DNA of 64,000 bases from Eumeta japonica (taxonomy: Eukaryota; Arthropoda; Insecta; Lepidoptera; Psychidae), in assembly GCA_005406025.1 (NCBI GenBank), contig BGZK01000158.1, forward strand, positions 496,001 through 560,000. The letters are read 5' to 3'. This document shows, in pieces, positions 44,983 through 58,429 of the stretch. Made by a program: the position numbers and the translations under genes. The notes below the pieces were generated by a model. That model saw only the letters and a list, made by a program, of their open reading frames with translations, was not told the origin of the DNA and made no database searches. The first letter of the stretch is position 1. Each line of letters begins with the position of its first letter.

Positions 44983-45480
44983 CAGTTGAATCTCAATAAC
45001 GCGAATATCAAGGGAAATGCAAAAAAATTCGAGTTAACGAGTTTTCGACTTAACAAGAACTTCGAGATATATATGACTGTGTCGACAAGGAACAAACATA
45101 ACGTTCACAGCTGTGTTACTTAGAAAGTTTCATGAATGTATTCATTCATTGCACGTGTACAAGACATAAACAATAGATTAGAAGCCCCGAACCTGAACAT
45201 TCATTTTGGAATTTATTGCTACTACTTCGGGGAATTCCAAGTAAGACGTCTTTATATTTTACCAACTACGACTTACGGAGTCGCCTTTTTGAAAGTCGAG
45301 TTATAGAGTATAAATATGTATTATCAATACTTCGTAGGGAAATAACATTTTGTACAAGTTACAAAGTCTAAATGATTCGAGATACCGCGTATTTAGGGGT
45401 TCATCGGAAGGGAATGGCAATTTTTTTCGACTTACTGAGGATTTCGATTTAACGAGGTTCGAGTAATTGAGATTCCACTG
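44983..45480. mobile_element. Tigger/pogo-type MITE, copy 2 (498 bp)
   Basis: Same orientation and content as 14305-14798. It starts CAGTTGAATCTCAATAACGC and ends GAGATTCCACTG followed by TA. The left flank is CA rather than TA, probably a later mutation. Several blocks over 40 bases are identical to copy 1. Confidence 0.8.
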
Positions 45481-47514
45481 TATCTTTCAAAAATATTCCA
45501 CATACATTACGCAGAAATGGCACCTCCACTATTAATAATTTGGCGAAATTTTTGGTATTCATTAACTACTGGGATGATTACATGATATGAAACAGATCGG
45601 CAAAAATAAGATTTTTTATTACTGCCGAGAACAAAATACGAAATAGGAAAAGGAGAATTAACGAATTTCATAAAAATTGTGTATCAAATGCAGAATATAT
45701 AAATCTTCATGTAAGCATTTTTTTCACTTTGGAAATTACTGTTCTCGGACCGTTTTAAAAGTATATATCTAATCAATCAAGAATAAATGTAGTTAATGTA
45801 AAAATATTTCTACACATTAAACATTTTTTTTTTGCAATAGTATTTAATAAATTCGCAAACGCTGAACTCTGTAGTGTTAATGTCTGATGTATTAGGGATT
45901 TATAAATACTTACAATATTTTTAAAAAATATTTGTTGAGTTGACCAATAAAAGAATTGTGCGTTGTTTTGTAACAAATCTAAGATGTAAGCAAAAAAGTG
46001 ATATAAATAAGACTATTTTTTGATAATTTTATAATTCTTATTTTTTCTAATATTTTCTACGATTTAGAGCAAAAGAGATAGTTACGTGACAGTGAATAAA
46101 AATAAATTCTAATAAGTCGGTCAGTATCTCCTCTCATATATGAAATAATGTGTTACAAACCGGATAACCTTGTAAGTGACCGAATTGAGTTGCGAGTTTA
46201 ATTTTCTTTCATTACACATTCACTGCAAACGCTCGAACGAACTTGGGACGATCGGTTTTCCGTGAAGCGAAAACGAATGCTACTTGCGGTATAAGTGGAC
46301 TTTCGTGACCCCAAATAAGGCGAATATACAATCGCATCATTAGCACAAATAGGATTTTTTATAGCGGTTTCGAGGAGCAAACGAGCATGCGAGCCACTGT
46401 AAAAGTAAGTCACTCGCTAGCCCATTGGAGTTGCCGGTGCGTTGTCGTCCTCTTGGGTAGGTATAAGATCTCTGATGATTGGGGAGTGGGGTAATGAAGG
46501 GGGTGATTAAGAAAGAGTGAGCCACCGGAACTTCCATTCCCGTTCACTAGACGAATCGCTAAAGCTTTCTCTGCTACTTCATATCTGAATTATGTGAGAG
46601 CGTGGTATCTCACGAATCGAGACAGTCCATTTTCGTGCTATAGCCAAGTTGACCACAGTATGACTCTACCACAAAAAGAAATATATAATTCGTACACAGA
46701 ATAAAGGGTCAAACACCAAACACTTGTTTTGGATCCAACGAGGTCCTCGATGTCGTATCGTCGTAGCAATGTCTAATTCGGCGTAAGGCTTTATCGTTTA
46801 ATCTTTTCAAGGATTTTTTTTTAGATTCCCTAGCAAATGTCATAAACCCTTATGGTTTCGTCCTATCGGTTTGCTCGTATGTCACAATTGTATAGCTCTT
46901 TCCATGTTTTTTATCGATTATGATGAAATTATACGATCGGGATATAAATAATAATCGCTATAGGATTGTATAAAGAAATTATGAAAAGAAAATCATGGTT
47001 AACATTCCTTACATAAAGTCGGAGTATTTTTTTTCATGCATATAATGCATGGGGGTGTCTTTGGATAGATATTTAAAAATGTACTAAACGTTATTAAGCG
47101 AGTTTTACTCTGAGGTATATATTTTTTAGTTTCCTAGCTCTCAAAGTCCTTGACTCTTCGTCCCTCCGGTTTTAACCTTTCAGACATGTGTTTAAAAAAG
47201 CGATTAGGAGAACTTTATAAATAAATACAACCAGAAAAATTTTATATCACATCCGCTCGAAATTTCCGATTGTGAATGGTAACAAATTAAACATATATGT
47301 CTGTATGTTTATTTTAATATAATACGTGCCTGGTCCCATTCACCTTGTTCCATTCAAACATAACGAATATATGTTAATAATATGGACACAAGCCTTTTAT
47401 TACATTTACATATTACAAGCCTCTATTACAGATTATTTTTTTGTATTTTATGTGTGATAAGTTAACCGCTAGATTTAAACTTAGTGCTGTTGTAAATATC
47501 AAATAATTTCGTAC
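45481..47514. other. Non-coding stretch
   Basis: AT-rich, no supported gene or repeat pair seen. Small minus-strand frames at 46198-46537 lack family resemblance. Confidence 0.35.
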
Positions 47515-49150
47515 GTTGGCACGGCACTATGGATGCGGGAGTCCGACTCCCAGGTTGGCCGAGTTTTTTTTCCACCGGTCGACACGATACCGGCACGGCA
47601 AAAAATGAAGGTAGAAATGTATGGAATCATACGTGCGTGCTTTTACACTGACCGATGTCGGGGATAGGCCTCGCGTCAGCTCGTCGAAACTGAGCGTGTG
47701 ACGCGGGGCCGTGCACCGATCGTAGGTCGGCTCACCGATGCGATGACGCGCGTAGGCGGCAGTCGAGGTAGGTACATAATAGGGCGTTTCTTTTTGTATT
47801 CGACGTTCACTGATTGCTAATCGAATGTATTTTACTCGTGTGAAAATTGAAAATAGTACAACAGAGATTCATACCGTTCGCCGTCACTGCGTGCGAGTCG
47901 GTCTCACTCTCGAGGCGCGTCGATAGATGTCTCACATCGAATATAAGGATCTAACTGGGAATCATGAAGGCCTCAAGCCCCACGGGAAATGCAAAATATT
48001 CACGAAGAGGATAAAGCGTGTAAAATGCGTTGTTCAGATTTACTGAGGAGTAATGGGTCCAACTCGTTGAGGGTTTACAATGTTAACCTATTGACACTAC
48101 GGAGTTGGTTTCGACTCCTATTTGACAAGAATTTTCCTATTTTTATCGTTTCTACAAACTTTGGTTTAATGTTGAAAAACATAGTAGGAAATGCGATGAT
48201 TTATCTCATGAACCCTCTTCATGCCAGTGCAACACGTACTTCACCATTTTTTTTTAATACGTAATAATTAAAACTGTTATACTGTACACTTAATCTTTTT
48301 AAAAGCATTTTACACGAGCAAATGAGCATGCAAGATAACGGAAAGTCAGTGATCAGCGTCTCCCATGGACATCTATAATCCGAACACAGACGATGAGATC
48401 CGTTGCCGACGTTTTAGAAAGGAATAGGCTCTTTGCTCGAAGTGATAAAAATCTGATACAACAAATATATAATTCTCGTTCGCATGGGTATTAGGAATTT
48501 CATAACGTACGCCGTTAAAAACTGAACAATTTTCCCCTATTAGTAGATTCAGTCGTGATATTTCCTTCTAAGGCGGACTATAATTGATATTCTCAATTAA
48601 GACGCAATAATCTGAAAATGAGATTAGAAGTAGAAGAGAGATTTTTGTAGGATTAAATAAACCCACCCATCAATCATAGTCGAGATGTATCGTTAAATTC
48701 GGTGACGGCGGGCGCGGGGGCGGGCGCGGGCGCCGCCGGCCGCCATCGAATGACCGATAGCTCGATAGAGGCGCAGGGCCTCGAATCTTGCGGTTTTTAA
48801 TATAATAATCGTACGGACCAGTGACTGCCCGTCCGTGGACGGCGGTGATCACCTACTCTCCGGCGGTTCGCATACTCATTTGTCCATGTAAGACACAGTA
48901 AAAAATTTTTAATAAATAATTCCGTTCGTGGTGGTCGACGTACAGAATATTTTTTCAGATATCTAAAATTGTATATATAGTAATATATGTGACTTGTGCA
49001 TTTGGGAGGCATTCATATCAATGCATGCAGCCAGACTTCTTTGAGTTCATAAGCAATCGCACAAGTGTAGTGTGCGAAGATGGAAATTGGAGAAGTACGC
49101 AACGCCCTCTCGCGGCCGGCGGCCGTCAGTGCGCTGATGTGAATGCAGCC
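47515..49150. other. CpG-rich island cluster
   Basis: CpG-dense patches at 47580-47780, 47870-47930, 48690-48860 and 49080-49140. The first 60 bases are a retroposon tail. A possible promoter region for the minus-strand zinc-finger gene, by composition only; no exon was defined. Confidence 0.3.
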
Positions 49151-51796
49151 TTATTGTCGATTAGGTACCTACCGCTGAGTGTGCGGGTAAACTTGTACCG
49201 CAGTAATCCAAAAATGAATATTGTGTTGAATGTGTCCATCTGTCTATACTCGAACTTAATTTTAGTGTAAAGATAATTCTGCGCAGTCATAGATAGTTGG
49301 GTTGACTAATTACAACAACTTGGTTGTTGTTGCCGCTACTGTTATATTTCCTATTTGAAAATCCACAAGGAATTCTCTTCATCTGCATTGTGTACTAGTT
49401 GATTCACATTTAGATTTTTCTGAGAAGTTCACGGAGCTTGACACGCGTAATTCTTGTCTTGTCTATCTTTGGATCATCTATATTTGCTATTACCTATATT
49501 TGGATCATCTATATAATCTATAATTGCTGAGGCGCATCCTACCACAATATTTTTATTTCGGATTAAGGGCACTGCAACTTTTGAGCCCTACATACTGGCC
49601 GAGTGCGGTTGCGGTCTATTAACGTCACGTACGGTCATTATGCGGTTATAATATCAAGGATCTACGGCACAATGTACTGTTTGTGCCCCGGCGTAAGCGA
49701 TTTAATTTCATTTAAGTTGAAAACTCATTATTTACGTTAAAAAAATTACCCTCTAATTTGAAAGACACGATTGTATTTGAACTATGACAAATAGCAATTA
49801 ATAGTTAGCATTATATACCATCAATTTTATTATATTCATTATTTGATATTGCTTTTAATCATGAAATTATTACGGAATTGTGTATAAAGAAACTTTGTTT
49901 GATTAATCTATTACAGAACAATGCAATGCCAGTTGATATTAATTCAGATAGGAAGATATTTCTGTTAATGACCATAAGAAAAGTTCATTGCAAAGATCGT
50001 GACACACGACACATCGCGGTGACGTCTGTATTTTTAATGAGGGGAAGGATAACGCGCTGTGCTCGCCGCGCACATGTGAACTGTCATTTTGACTTTTTTT
50101 TTTTGTTTTAACCCTTTTAAATTATGGCGTTCGGATGACGTGCTATCGCCAGTGTGGGAACAGTTTTATGGTCACCCCTTTGAAACGGAGCGAGTCTTTA
50201 AGTTTCCAGTTTCGCTTACACGTTACGGCTTCGTTTGGTCGCTACTCCTTTACCGTTTCGAACGTAAACTATCTGGTTTTGTTATTGTTAAGCTAAAGGA
50301 CGCAACATGTGGATTTTGATGTGGGTGGGAAACCATTTGATATGAGCTGTCGCGAGCTTCTAGGACGTTTCCTGAAGGGATATAATAGCTTTATAAATAT
50401 CAGATGTCGGAATAATAGAAAAAAAGTTTCAAGTATTATTCTAAGGATTCGAAAAGTTTTTAAATCAAAATTATATGAGAACAAGAAATAATTAAGTAAC
50501 CATTAGGGTATTTCAAAAGGATTGCAGCGGTTTGATGTTGGTATGTAGACAGATTTGCGTTATGAAAATATTAAATTGCTACGATATGAGGAACGCTCTG
50601 ACAACTCAACCCAATAATCGCTAACCCGATGTTAATAATAATCGCATAGCGAGGCTTTTCAACATTGCCACATTTAATGTTCGTCGATCTGCAACTACAT
50701 TACTCGTCGGCGTAAGAATACGGTCGAAGGAATATTTGTATTTTATCATCAGAGCGAACCCAGATAGATCCTGAGCTGATAACCGTGGCTTAAAACTAAC
50801 CTCAAGTGTGTGAATATGTAAATTATTTTAAAGATTTGCTCTAATTTACTCTCCTAGTGTATTTATAACATTGAAAAGCAAAGAAGTACTCGTCTCTTTA
50901 AACTCATTTACCGTATGACGTTTTTAAATAAATAAGCATAAAGATAAAAATATACACAAAAGGTAGTAGAAAAAAAAATAAATAAGTACGTGCAACTATT
51001 ATTATATATATCGAATCAGTGACTGGTCGCATATGAAGCGATCTCAAGGTAAAATTACGTTCGAAACTACCTGAGAATACGAGAGCTGTAGGTATTATCT
51101 TAAATCAAGGCTCATCTCGGGATCGGATCGGACCGAACGTGGCCGACGGCGACCGAACTGGTCCGTCCCGCCCCTTCCTGCGTGCGCGCATCCTGCCTAA
51201 CGTACGGTTAGCACTAAAAGTTGCCTCACTCGAGGGAAAATATTACCTAGCAACAGATAATTTCAGATTAAATACTTCAATGAAAATAAATCGTTTGCTT
51301 TTACTAAAATTAAACAATAGATTTTTGTCGATCGAAAAAAGCATTAAATTTTGCTTAGGTGTCAGTGTAAAAACGATTATTACATTATTCTTGAATTTTA
51401 TATTATATATGTATTATATCGAATTATTTATATTTATATGCTTTTGACGATGGAATACCTATGCATATGGTTATCTTAAATATAATATTTTTGATTAAAT
51501 TGTATTTTTGATGGCAATGGATATAAAATTTCATTCAATTCATAAGAGTGTATTTATTATTTAAAGTTCTTTATTATTTTATTATATTGGTTATAAGCGT
51601 ACGGGTGTTTAGATAAACGTATTAACTTATTGCATTGAACATAATTAATCCTATGAAATTTATGTATATATGTGATATAAATGTTAAGCGAGTTATTGGA
51701 TCAATGGATGTTAGGAAAGCGAGAGAGATATGCAAAGATCGTATTAGATGGAAGTTTGTTGTCTCTGCCTACCCTACTGGAAAATTTATAAATAAA

Positions 51797-51800
51797 TATA

Positions 51801-51858
<58 letters not shown>

Positions 51859-51863
51859 TATAT
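51797..51863. repeat. (TA)n microsatellite
   Basis: About 65 bases of TA repeats with one G and one C interruption, embedded in an AT-rich region. Confidence 0.95.
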
Positions 51864-51898
51864 TTGTAGTGTGATTTATAAATATTTATTATTAAAAA

Positions 51899-52112
51899 CG
51901 CCTATTTCCCAGAAAGGTAGGCAGAAACTACACATTTCCACATGGCACGGATCTTTGTGTATCTTGCTTCACTGGCGCCCATCAATCTTTTATGACGAGC
52001 GCGTCTGTTTTGGCTGTTTACTTGAATTAGTCCCCTTTTTGAATGTGCTACCGATTGGGTTTGCACATAGGATTTCCAGGGTGAACTTTGCCGACCTTTC
52101 CATCACACACAT
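51899..52112 (+). repeat. Dispersed repeat family R1, copy 2
   Basis: Same order of phrases as the copy at 44625: CCCAGAAAGGTAGGCAGAAA, CCACATGGCACGGATCTT, TTGCTTCACTGGCGCCCAT and GCCGACCTTTCCATCACAC. It starts directly after the TA microsatellite region, a common position for retroposon ends. Confidence 0.6.
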
Positions 52113-52615
52113 TCGTTCGTATGAATTTGTTTTGCTTACAAATACTTCTGTAGAGTTAGCCTTTTCTGCTGACCGTACAGTTTTTCAGCGCTGACTCAAT
52201 GGCCGGGGCGGGTTCACGGCTGGCCGCCGCCGCCGCCGTCTCAGACGACAATTATTGCTTTCATTGAACATACGTGTCGGCTCTGCGCCTTACGGAAATT
52301 ATCTCGCTTTTGTTGTTTACAATGTATCGAAGGCAATTAATGTATAGATAAAGATGAAACAAACGCTGTCAATTCTCGTTTCGAGTTGCGCAGTCCGAAC
52401 TATCTATACGTGTAAATAAAATCGAACGTCTGTCTGTTTTGTGTCGCAAATTTTGTATGCAGCTAGATTACCGTACGGAATGCGAAATACGATAATTTTG
52501 TTCAAAAAAAATATATATATATACGAATACCGTAGAAATAGTAGCTGTGTCCAACGGAAGAGTAAAATCGGCATTGGAGCACAGAGCGGTATTGAGATGT
52601 AAAACGGTCATCGAC

Positions 52616-52659
52616 AAATTTTGATTTACGTCCGTTTCGGTGGACGTAAATTAAAATTT
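52616..52659. repeat. 18-bp hairpin with one mismatch
   Basis: AAATTTTGATTTACGTCC faces GGACGTAAATTAAAATTT around GTTTCGGT. A single mismatch in the arm. Confidence 0.8.
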
Positions 52660-53984
52660 AGTAAATTATCTGGAGGTAAATACATTTTAAATACAAATCA
52701 AAATTGGCGACGAATCGTTAGTTCCAAATTATTTCAAATATGTCATTTCTTTGTTTACTAATTATATTATTGTATGACGTTGCGTCCGTGTTACGCCATA
52801 AAGAAAGATAACGCCAACACATCTACTTCGTGTTAATATTAAGAAAGTATTGCAAATAATAAAATGCTGTTTTTAATAAGTTAAATATAAGAACATTGGA
52901 ACATTGCATGTGCCTACAAAATTTTCTTTTGGCTTTTCCATAACATTTAACACCTTAAAAGAAAAACAAAACGTGATTAATTAAATTAATGAACTTGTAT
53001 TAATTAAAATAAGTTACAAGTTTATAATAAAGTATTACAGCAGTCCTTGCCTTAGGTCAGGCTTGAATCAATGATATCGGATATTAAATAATCGTTTAAC
53101 GTCGTAATTTTAATAGAATGATAAATATATATTTACTCATAAAACTAGGTAACACCATTTAGGCACACAGCAAAATCTACCTATAAATCTAGACATATTC
53201 GAGTTATTTTTGACGTGTGAATCACAAATCACAGAAAAAGGACTCGTTGAGTATTACGCACCAACACGGCCGGCGGACAAAGGAAAACAGGACGCGAATT
53301 CAGAAACAAACTCGCCTGAATCACTTTCGACCAGTTGCGCCCGCGCACCCTTGTGGCAAGTATTTCGCACGAGCTTTGTCGCGTTACAATGTCGTCTGAA
53401 GCACAGAATGAGTTATGTCAACAGTTAAGATTGAAGGTTTTGCCTTTATATTTATAACAATTGTTTAGTCTGCGCCGGGTGTGATTTTACGACCGTCATT
53501 ACTTGCTGTTGTTTTATAACGCTGCACGTTTCTTAAACAATAAAATGTGTTGTCATTTCGTTTTAAAGTTATTTATTGACATATTTTTTTTTTCCAATTC
53601 GCGTTTCAATAACAGATTGCGTATGTAGCACAAAAAGTATCACAAAGCACGTTTCTTTCCGTAGCCCACGCAGTATAAAAAGTAAAATGAAGAAACTATT
53701 TTTTTTATCATAAAGTGATCATTTTGTTATTTGTTATTTAATTATAGCTAATAATGTTCTACTTAAAAAATTCGTTTGTGAAAAATTTACGACTGAATTT
53801 TAAAGCTGTTAAAAGTGATTTTATTTGTTGCCATGTCTTGCATTCTGTACCCTAGGAATAATAATTTTACTTCTTCATTAGGATGTTTAAATAGTTTCGT
53901 TTTAATTAATTCTAACACTTGAAACTCTCTTTTAGATAATCGGTTGCCACTGTATTTATATTCTTAGCGTTTCTTTGTCACAGT

Positions 53985-54430
53985 TTTTAACCGACTTAAA
54001 AAAAAAGGACGAGGTTCTCAATTCAGTTGCATTTTTTTACATTTGACACTTCAGAACTCCGTCATTTATTAGGCGATTTGAATTTTTTTTTTATTTGAAA
54101 GAATATACATCCCGATTGTTCTGATTTTTTAAAAATTCATGTCTGATGATGCGCGGTTCATGACAAATGCCTCATTGGAGGGGCATCCTGAAATATTACA
54201 GGAGTACATATAGCGATTTTGTTTTCAGCTAAAAGTCAAGTATTTGCATGGGGAAGACCACAGATGGCCGTCGAAACTCCTCAATGATAAGCATTTCACG
54301 GGTGGACATCTAGATTATGACAGTTATGACAGAGAAAATTTAAATAAATGATTTTGACGAAAATTGTACCATGGAACTGATCTGATGATGAAGCCAGAAG
54401 GTAGGCACCGGAACTCCATAATAAAATAAT
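53985..54430 (+). mobile_element. Lepidopteran-type repeat with ACCGACTT motif, copy 1
   Basis: It starts TTTTAACCGACTTAAAAAAA then GGACGAGGTTCTCAATTC, and near the end has CTGATGATGAAGCCAGAAGG and CACCGGAACTCC. This phrase set is typical of a very common moth retroposon-linked repeat. Non-coding. Confidence 0.6.
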
Positions 54431-54490
54431 GTATCCTAGCAGTGTTTGAGCTATTTGAAATTGTCATGAGATGCGCGCTGGTTATAAATG

Positions 54491-54990
54491 ATTTTAACCG
54501 ACTTCAAAAAAAAGGAGGAGTGTCTATGTCCGTCTGTATGTTTTTTTTTATGTAAGTTCAGCTGTAATTTTATCAACTGTGAACCGATTTAGAATTTTTA
54601 ATATATTATAAAAAACAAGAATAATTTTTTATAGTTTGTATAAGAACAGTTTGGTAGTTGTGCTCCAACTAAGAATGTATAGACCCTGGAATGATTATCA
54701 GTGGACAATAAACTCGGGATCGGAACTGATTTTCCACTTGCTCAGTACAAAAGTTAAAGGAGATGCCTGATCGATTTATAACCAAAGCATAATCGACATG
54801 TAAGGCAACTAAATGATTTATGAAGCTATAATTACTCGATAACTAAAAAGTGTGAAATAAAATTAATTGAAAAAATTAAAATAAAATCCGTCTTCAAAAA
54901 TTTATTTAAATAATTGAACACTCTTTAGAAACAATTAATTAGTTGTTTTTGGAATCGGTTCCAGCTGCAACAGGGCAAAAAAAAATATAA
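54491..54990 (+). mobile_element. ACCGACTT repeat, copy 2, with a longer body
   Basis: It starts ATTTTAACCGACTTCAAAAA then GGAGGAG and GTCCGTCTGTATG. The body from about 54580 (GTTTGTATAAGAACA, GACCCTGGAATGATTATCAG, TTGCTCAGTAC) is matched in reverse by 59100-59330. Ends near GGAATCGGTTCCAGC, which recurs at 58478. Confidence 0.6.
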
Positions 54991-55289
54991 ACTATAAACG
55001 TGAATGTGAAACGTTGAATATTGAATCAAAGAGATCTTCTAAGGAGACAAAACTGTGTTGAATTTATCTTTAGCTGGAACCGACTCCAACAACTAATTAG
55101 CTACTATTAAAGTCTAATTAAGAAAATATTTAAATAAGTTTTTGAACGCGGTTATTTATTTTAATTTTCTAACGCCATTTAATTAATATGAGTAACTAGG
55201 ATTATACATACTAAGTTTGAATTTGGTATAGTTACGGTGGCTAGAGTGATGAACCGATTCATTAAATTAAGAAACTTATAATCACGGGG

Positions 55290-55710
55290 TATTTATTAGG
55301 CGTACAAACAATTAAAAATCAAATTTTTCGTAAGATTTCGAGCAGAAGACAGTGGCAGTGTCAGTCAGCACGGGGCCTCCAAGTGAGGAGATACCGCGGG
55401 CGAAATAACTAATGCATTTCGTGTAGCGTAAGTCAAATCAGAAACACAGAAGGGCACGTTGAGCTGCTAGTGCTGGATAATGTCGACGGGTTGGTGACAG
55501 AGGTCCTCAGCAGCCCTCAACCTGGATATAGCGTGGATATAGCTCGAGTACCAAGTAGATCAGAAATCAACTAAGATTGTAGCAGAGTACGCCTCTATAT
55601 ATAGAAGAGCTGATGTAGTGGGATATTGAATTAAAGGACCGAGCAGCAAGGTATCGCAGGCGAATCTTGTGCGTTAAATAAAATTCATGTTATCCTCCGA
55701 AAAATGACAA
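55290..55710. other. Unassigned segment, less AT-rich than surroundings
   Basis: Contains a loose internal repetition (GATACCGCGGGCGAAATAAC and GGTATCGCAGGCGAATC about 260 bases apart). Stops in all frames. It could be a decayed retroelement but no domain is readable. Confidence 0.3.
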
Positions 55711-56389
55711 AATTGAATTCTCCAAATTGGATTAAAAATATTTACCGATTTCGTTTAAACAAAAAAAAGTGTACAGAACTAAGAGTAGCGGTGATGGAGT
55801 GGTCGTTGTTTAGTTTCTGAATTTGATGATAAATCCCTGGTAATGTGGAGATTTATCTCCTATTCATGTCGGGCAATTGACCAACTTGTTGGTTTTCAAT
55901 GAGGTGAATTCAGATTAATTATTCCGGTGTTAAGCCATTGGTCAACGACCGTTAACGGCCTCAAGTCTGGATTGGACGGATAGAAAATTAACATACTTAA
56001 GTTTGTCAACACAACATAAGATTGTCGATGAATGCTCCTACAGTCGTGTGACAACATCTTGATGACATTAAAACAAAAAATTATTTTAATAATTTTTAAA
56101 GACATTTATCGAATATCTATGTACTATCAATATTTGGCAAATCTCGGTCGTTAGAGTTGTGTCCGTCAGGATTTAACCTTAATAGCGCGTCATTATTTCG
56201 GTTATTTGCATAAATACAGGTAATGCACAGTAGTAATAATCTATTATATAATATATCTATCTAACTTAATAAGTAATCACACACATTGCCAACTCATGAT
56301 TTATGAAATGGTGTTAAATTCATCTAATCGGTGGAAATAGTCAAAATATATACAGCACGCAATAGTCGAAGTGTACGGAGTAGTATGCA

Positions 56390-56900
56390 TCCGTCACCTC
56401 TCACGCTCAGGCGTCTGTCAAATTCGAAGGTGACAGCCGAAATGAACCTGTCGCTGTCGATGATAGTGTGGAGATGGCGTATTAGCGGATGCGTTTGCAC
56501 CGCGTCGCGTGCATTCGGATGTTTTATCGCGCCGCGGCGGCCACGGCGCGCGCGGGGCGGAGGCGGGACGGGGCGCGACAATTTATTTCGGTTCGCGCCG
56601 AGGCCAATGCACTTCGCGCACGCACCGGCCCTGAGATCCGCGCCACCCTTCACACTTTACGACACGCCGGCCCGATACGCCTCGGACGATGCTATACGAT
56701 TTTTATGGCTTTTCCCGCGAATCCGCGCGCGAGGATTTTATTATTTACGATTCGCGACGGAGAAGAAGCTCGAAGTTTACTTTTTGCAACGCGGCCCGAT
56801 TCTATTGTCGACAAATATGCAGAAACGATCGGAAAGCACACAGTTTATTTACTGCAGGTCGTGACCGTGATGTTCATCATGGCATGAAAGTCACGAGGTA
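56390..56900 (+). promoter_or_regulatory. CpG island, possible promoter with plus-strand first exon
   Basis: Strong CpG density, especially 56500-56700. It ends with GAAAGTCACGAG then the consensus donor GTAAGTGACC at 56900. Several open frames overlap, as expected from composition. It could be the 5' end of a plus-strand gene running out of the window, or part of a bidirectional promoter. No coding similarity, so only the island itself is supported. Confidence 0.3.
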
Positions 56901-57539
56901 AGTGACCGTATGAAGCTTAAAACTATAGCGCTGTATAATTATCTGTGTAGTACTTGTACAGCCCATGCTGTCTGCGTTGCAGTTGTATTCTCTTCTGAGA
57001 CTAAGACTCTTCTTATGGGGTACTACGTTTTTTTGTCCACGCCGCTACGGTGGCTCAATGTCTGTCGGAAACGCCATATCCATGGCAATTTCGGTGATCG
57101 GAATCCGACGTGAAGATCTCGCTGCTTTCCTTCGCCGTTAAAGTATATCACAATATAGATCAGCTAGATAGTTACATAATTTAAGGGTTTTCTATCCGAT
57201 CGCCCCCACGCTGCCAAATCAGACCAGCCATATTATGGATACGCCTTTATCAATGTTAAAATTATCAAAGATTGAAATCGACATGGCAATAGGAATTGCG
57301 CAAACTTACAATTACCGCACGGCGCGTGGTCAGACAAATTCGACGGTATTATTTTTCTTTTCAATTTTTTTTATTAGCTAATTTTAATTTCAATTTTTTT
57401 TTAACAATTTTCACCTTGTAAACGTCTTGCCATCAGTTCTAATATTTGCGTGACGTTTTATTACACGAATAATATTAAAAAGCGCGTTGCAGACGTAGCA
57501 TGCACACTACATGCAGTTATTAAATAAAATCCTTTACAC

Positions 57540-57835
57540 CTTCCGATGATTTCTGACACCGACACCGACCCAACGACCGCCGACGCGCCGTACGACGAGG
57601 CGCGAGCGCGAATACGACACGGAACGCGACCGGCGCGACACGACACGGCCGAGAAGAAAAAAGCGACGTCAACCCGCCGCAGTAGACGGCGACAAATCAA
57701 GCGCTCAAATATAGGCGACGTGAGAGCGCGCCCTTAGCGCGGAGAGGGCACTCGCTCCCGGCTAACGAACGCGCGACAAGTGTGCGCCGACCTTTAGCGC
57801 CCCGGCCGTCGCGTACAGTAACGCTTTGTTATGCG
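57540..57835. promoter_or_regulatory. CpG island
   Basis: Dense CpG with many short GCGCG-type words. On the minus strand it ends with CATCGGAAG then GTGTAAAGG, a weak donor, so it might be a 5' untranslated exon of a minus-strand gene. Frames are Arg/Ala-rich and not family-like. Confidence 0.3.
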
Positions 57836-58429
57836 TTTTTAAACGTTGCGTTTGGCGAATCGCTGGATACGTCGCCCTAATTTGATAGTGTTACTCAAAA
57901 TTTGTTTTAAATTAATAAAATATAAGCCACGCCTTGTAGAAATTTTAGGCAATGTTCGGCGATTTTTGGATCGGTATAATCTTATGTTTTTATATTAACT
58001 GTTTATATTAAATTCTACTAACTTGATTACAGTTATAAATAAATTTTACAAATAAACGGCTAATAATAAATAATTTAATATACAATAAACAAATTAAAAA
58101 CTGGAATTCCATCTACTGTAATGAACTTTATTTTGAATTCTAATTTAAAGTAGTTAGAATCAGATCTTAACTGTTGCATATTGAATTTCATGATACATCT
58201 TAGTTATATTGTTATTGTATGGAACAAATAAAGCTTTATTATTATTATTATTACAATCTTACGTGTTCGCGTCACGACGCAACACGCTAATGTGGTATAT
58301 GTGATTTTTTTTTATGCGCGCTAGTCTCATCGGCATGTTAACAGGATATGCGAATTAATATTATATGTTAAAAGTTTTTGTATATATGCAAATTGTATTT
58401 TTTAATTTAATTCGACAGCAACTGTATCG

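Noticed and set aside
51635..51874. 79-codon frame ending in Tyr-Ile repeats
   Set aside because: The C-terminal part is the TA microsatellite; the rest has no support.
56331..56864. 177-codon plus-strand frame
   Set aside because: Lies in a CpG island where several frames are open at once; no domain and Arg/Ala/Pro-rich composition.
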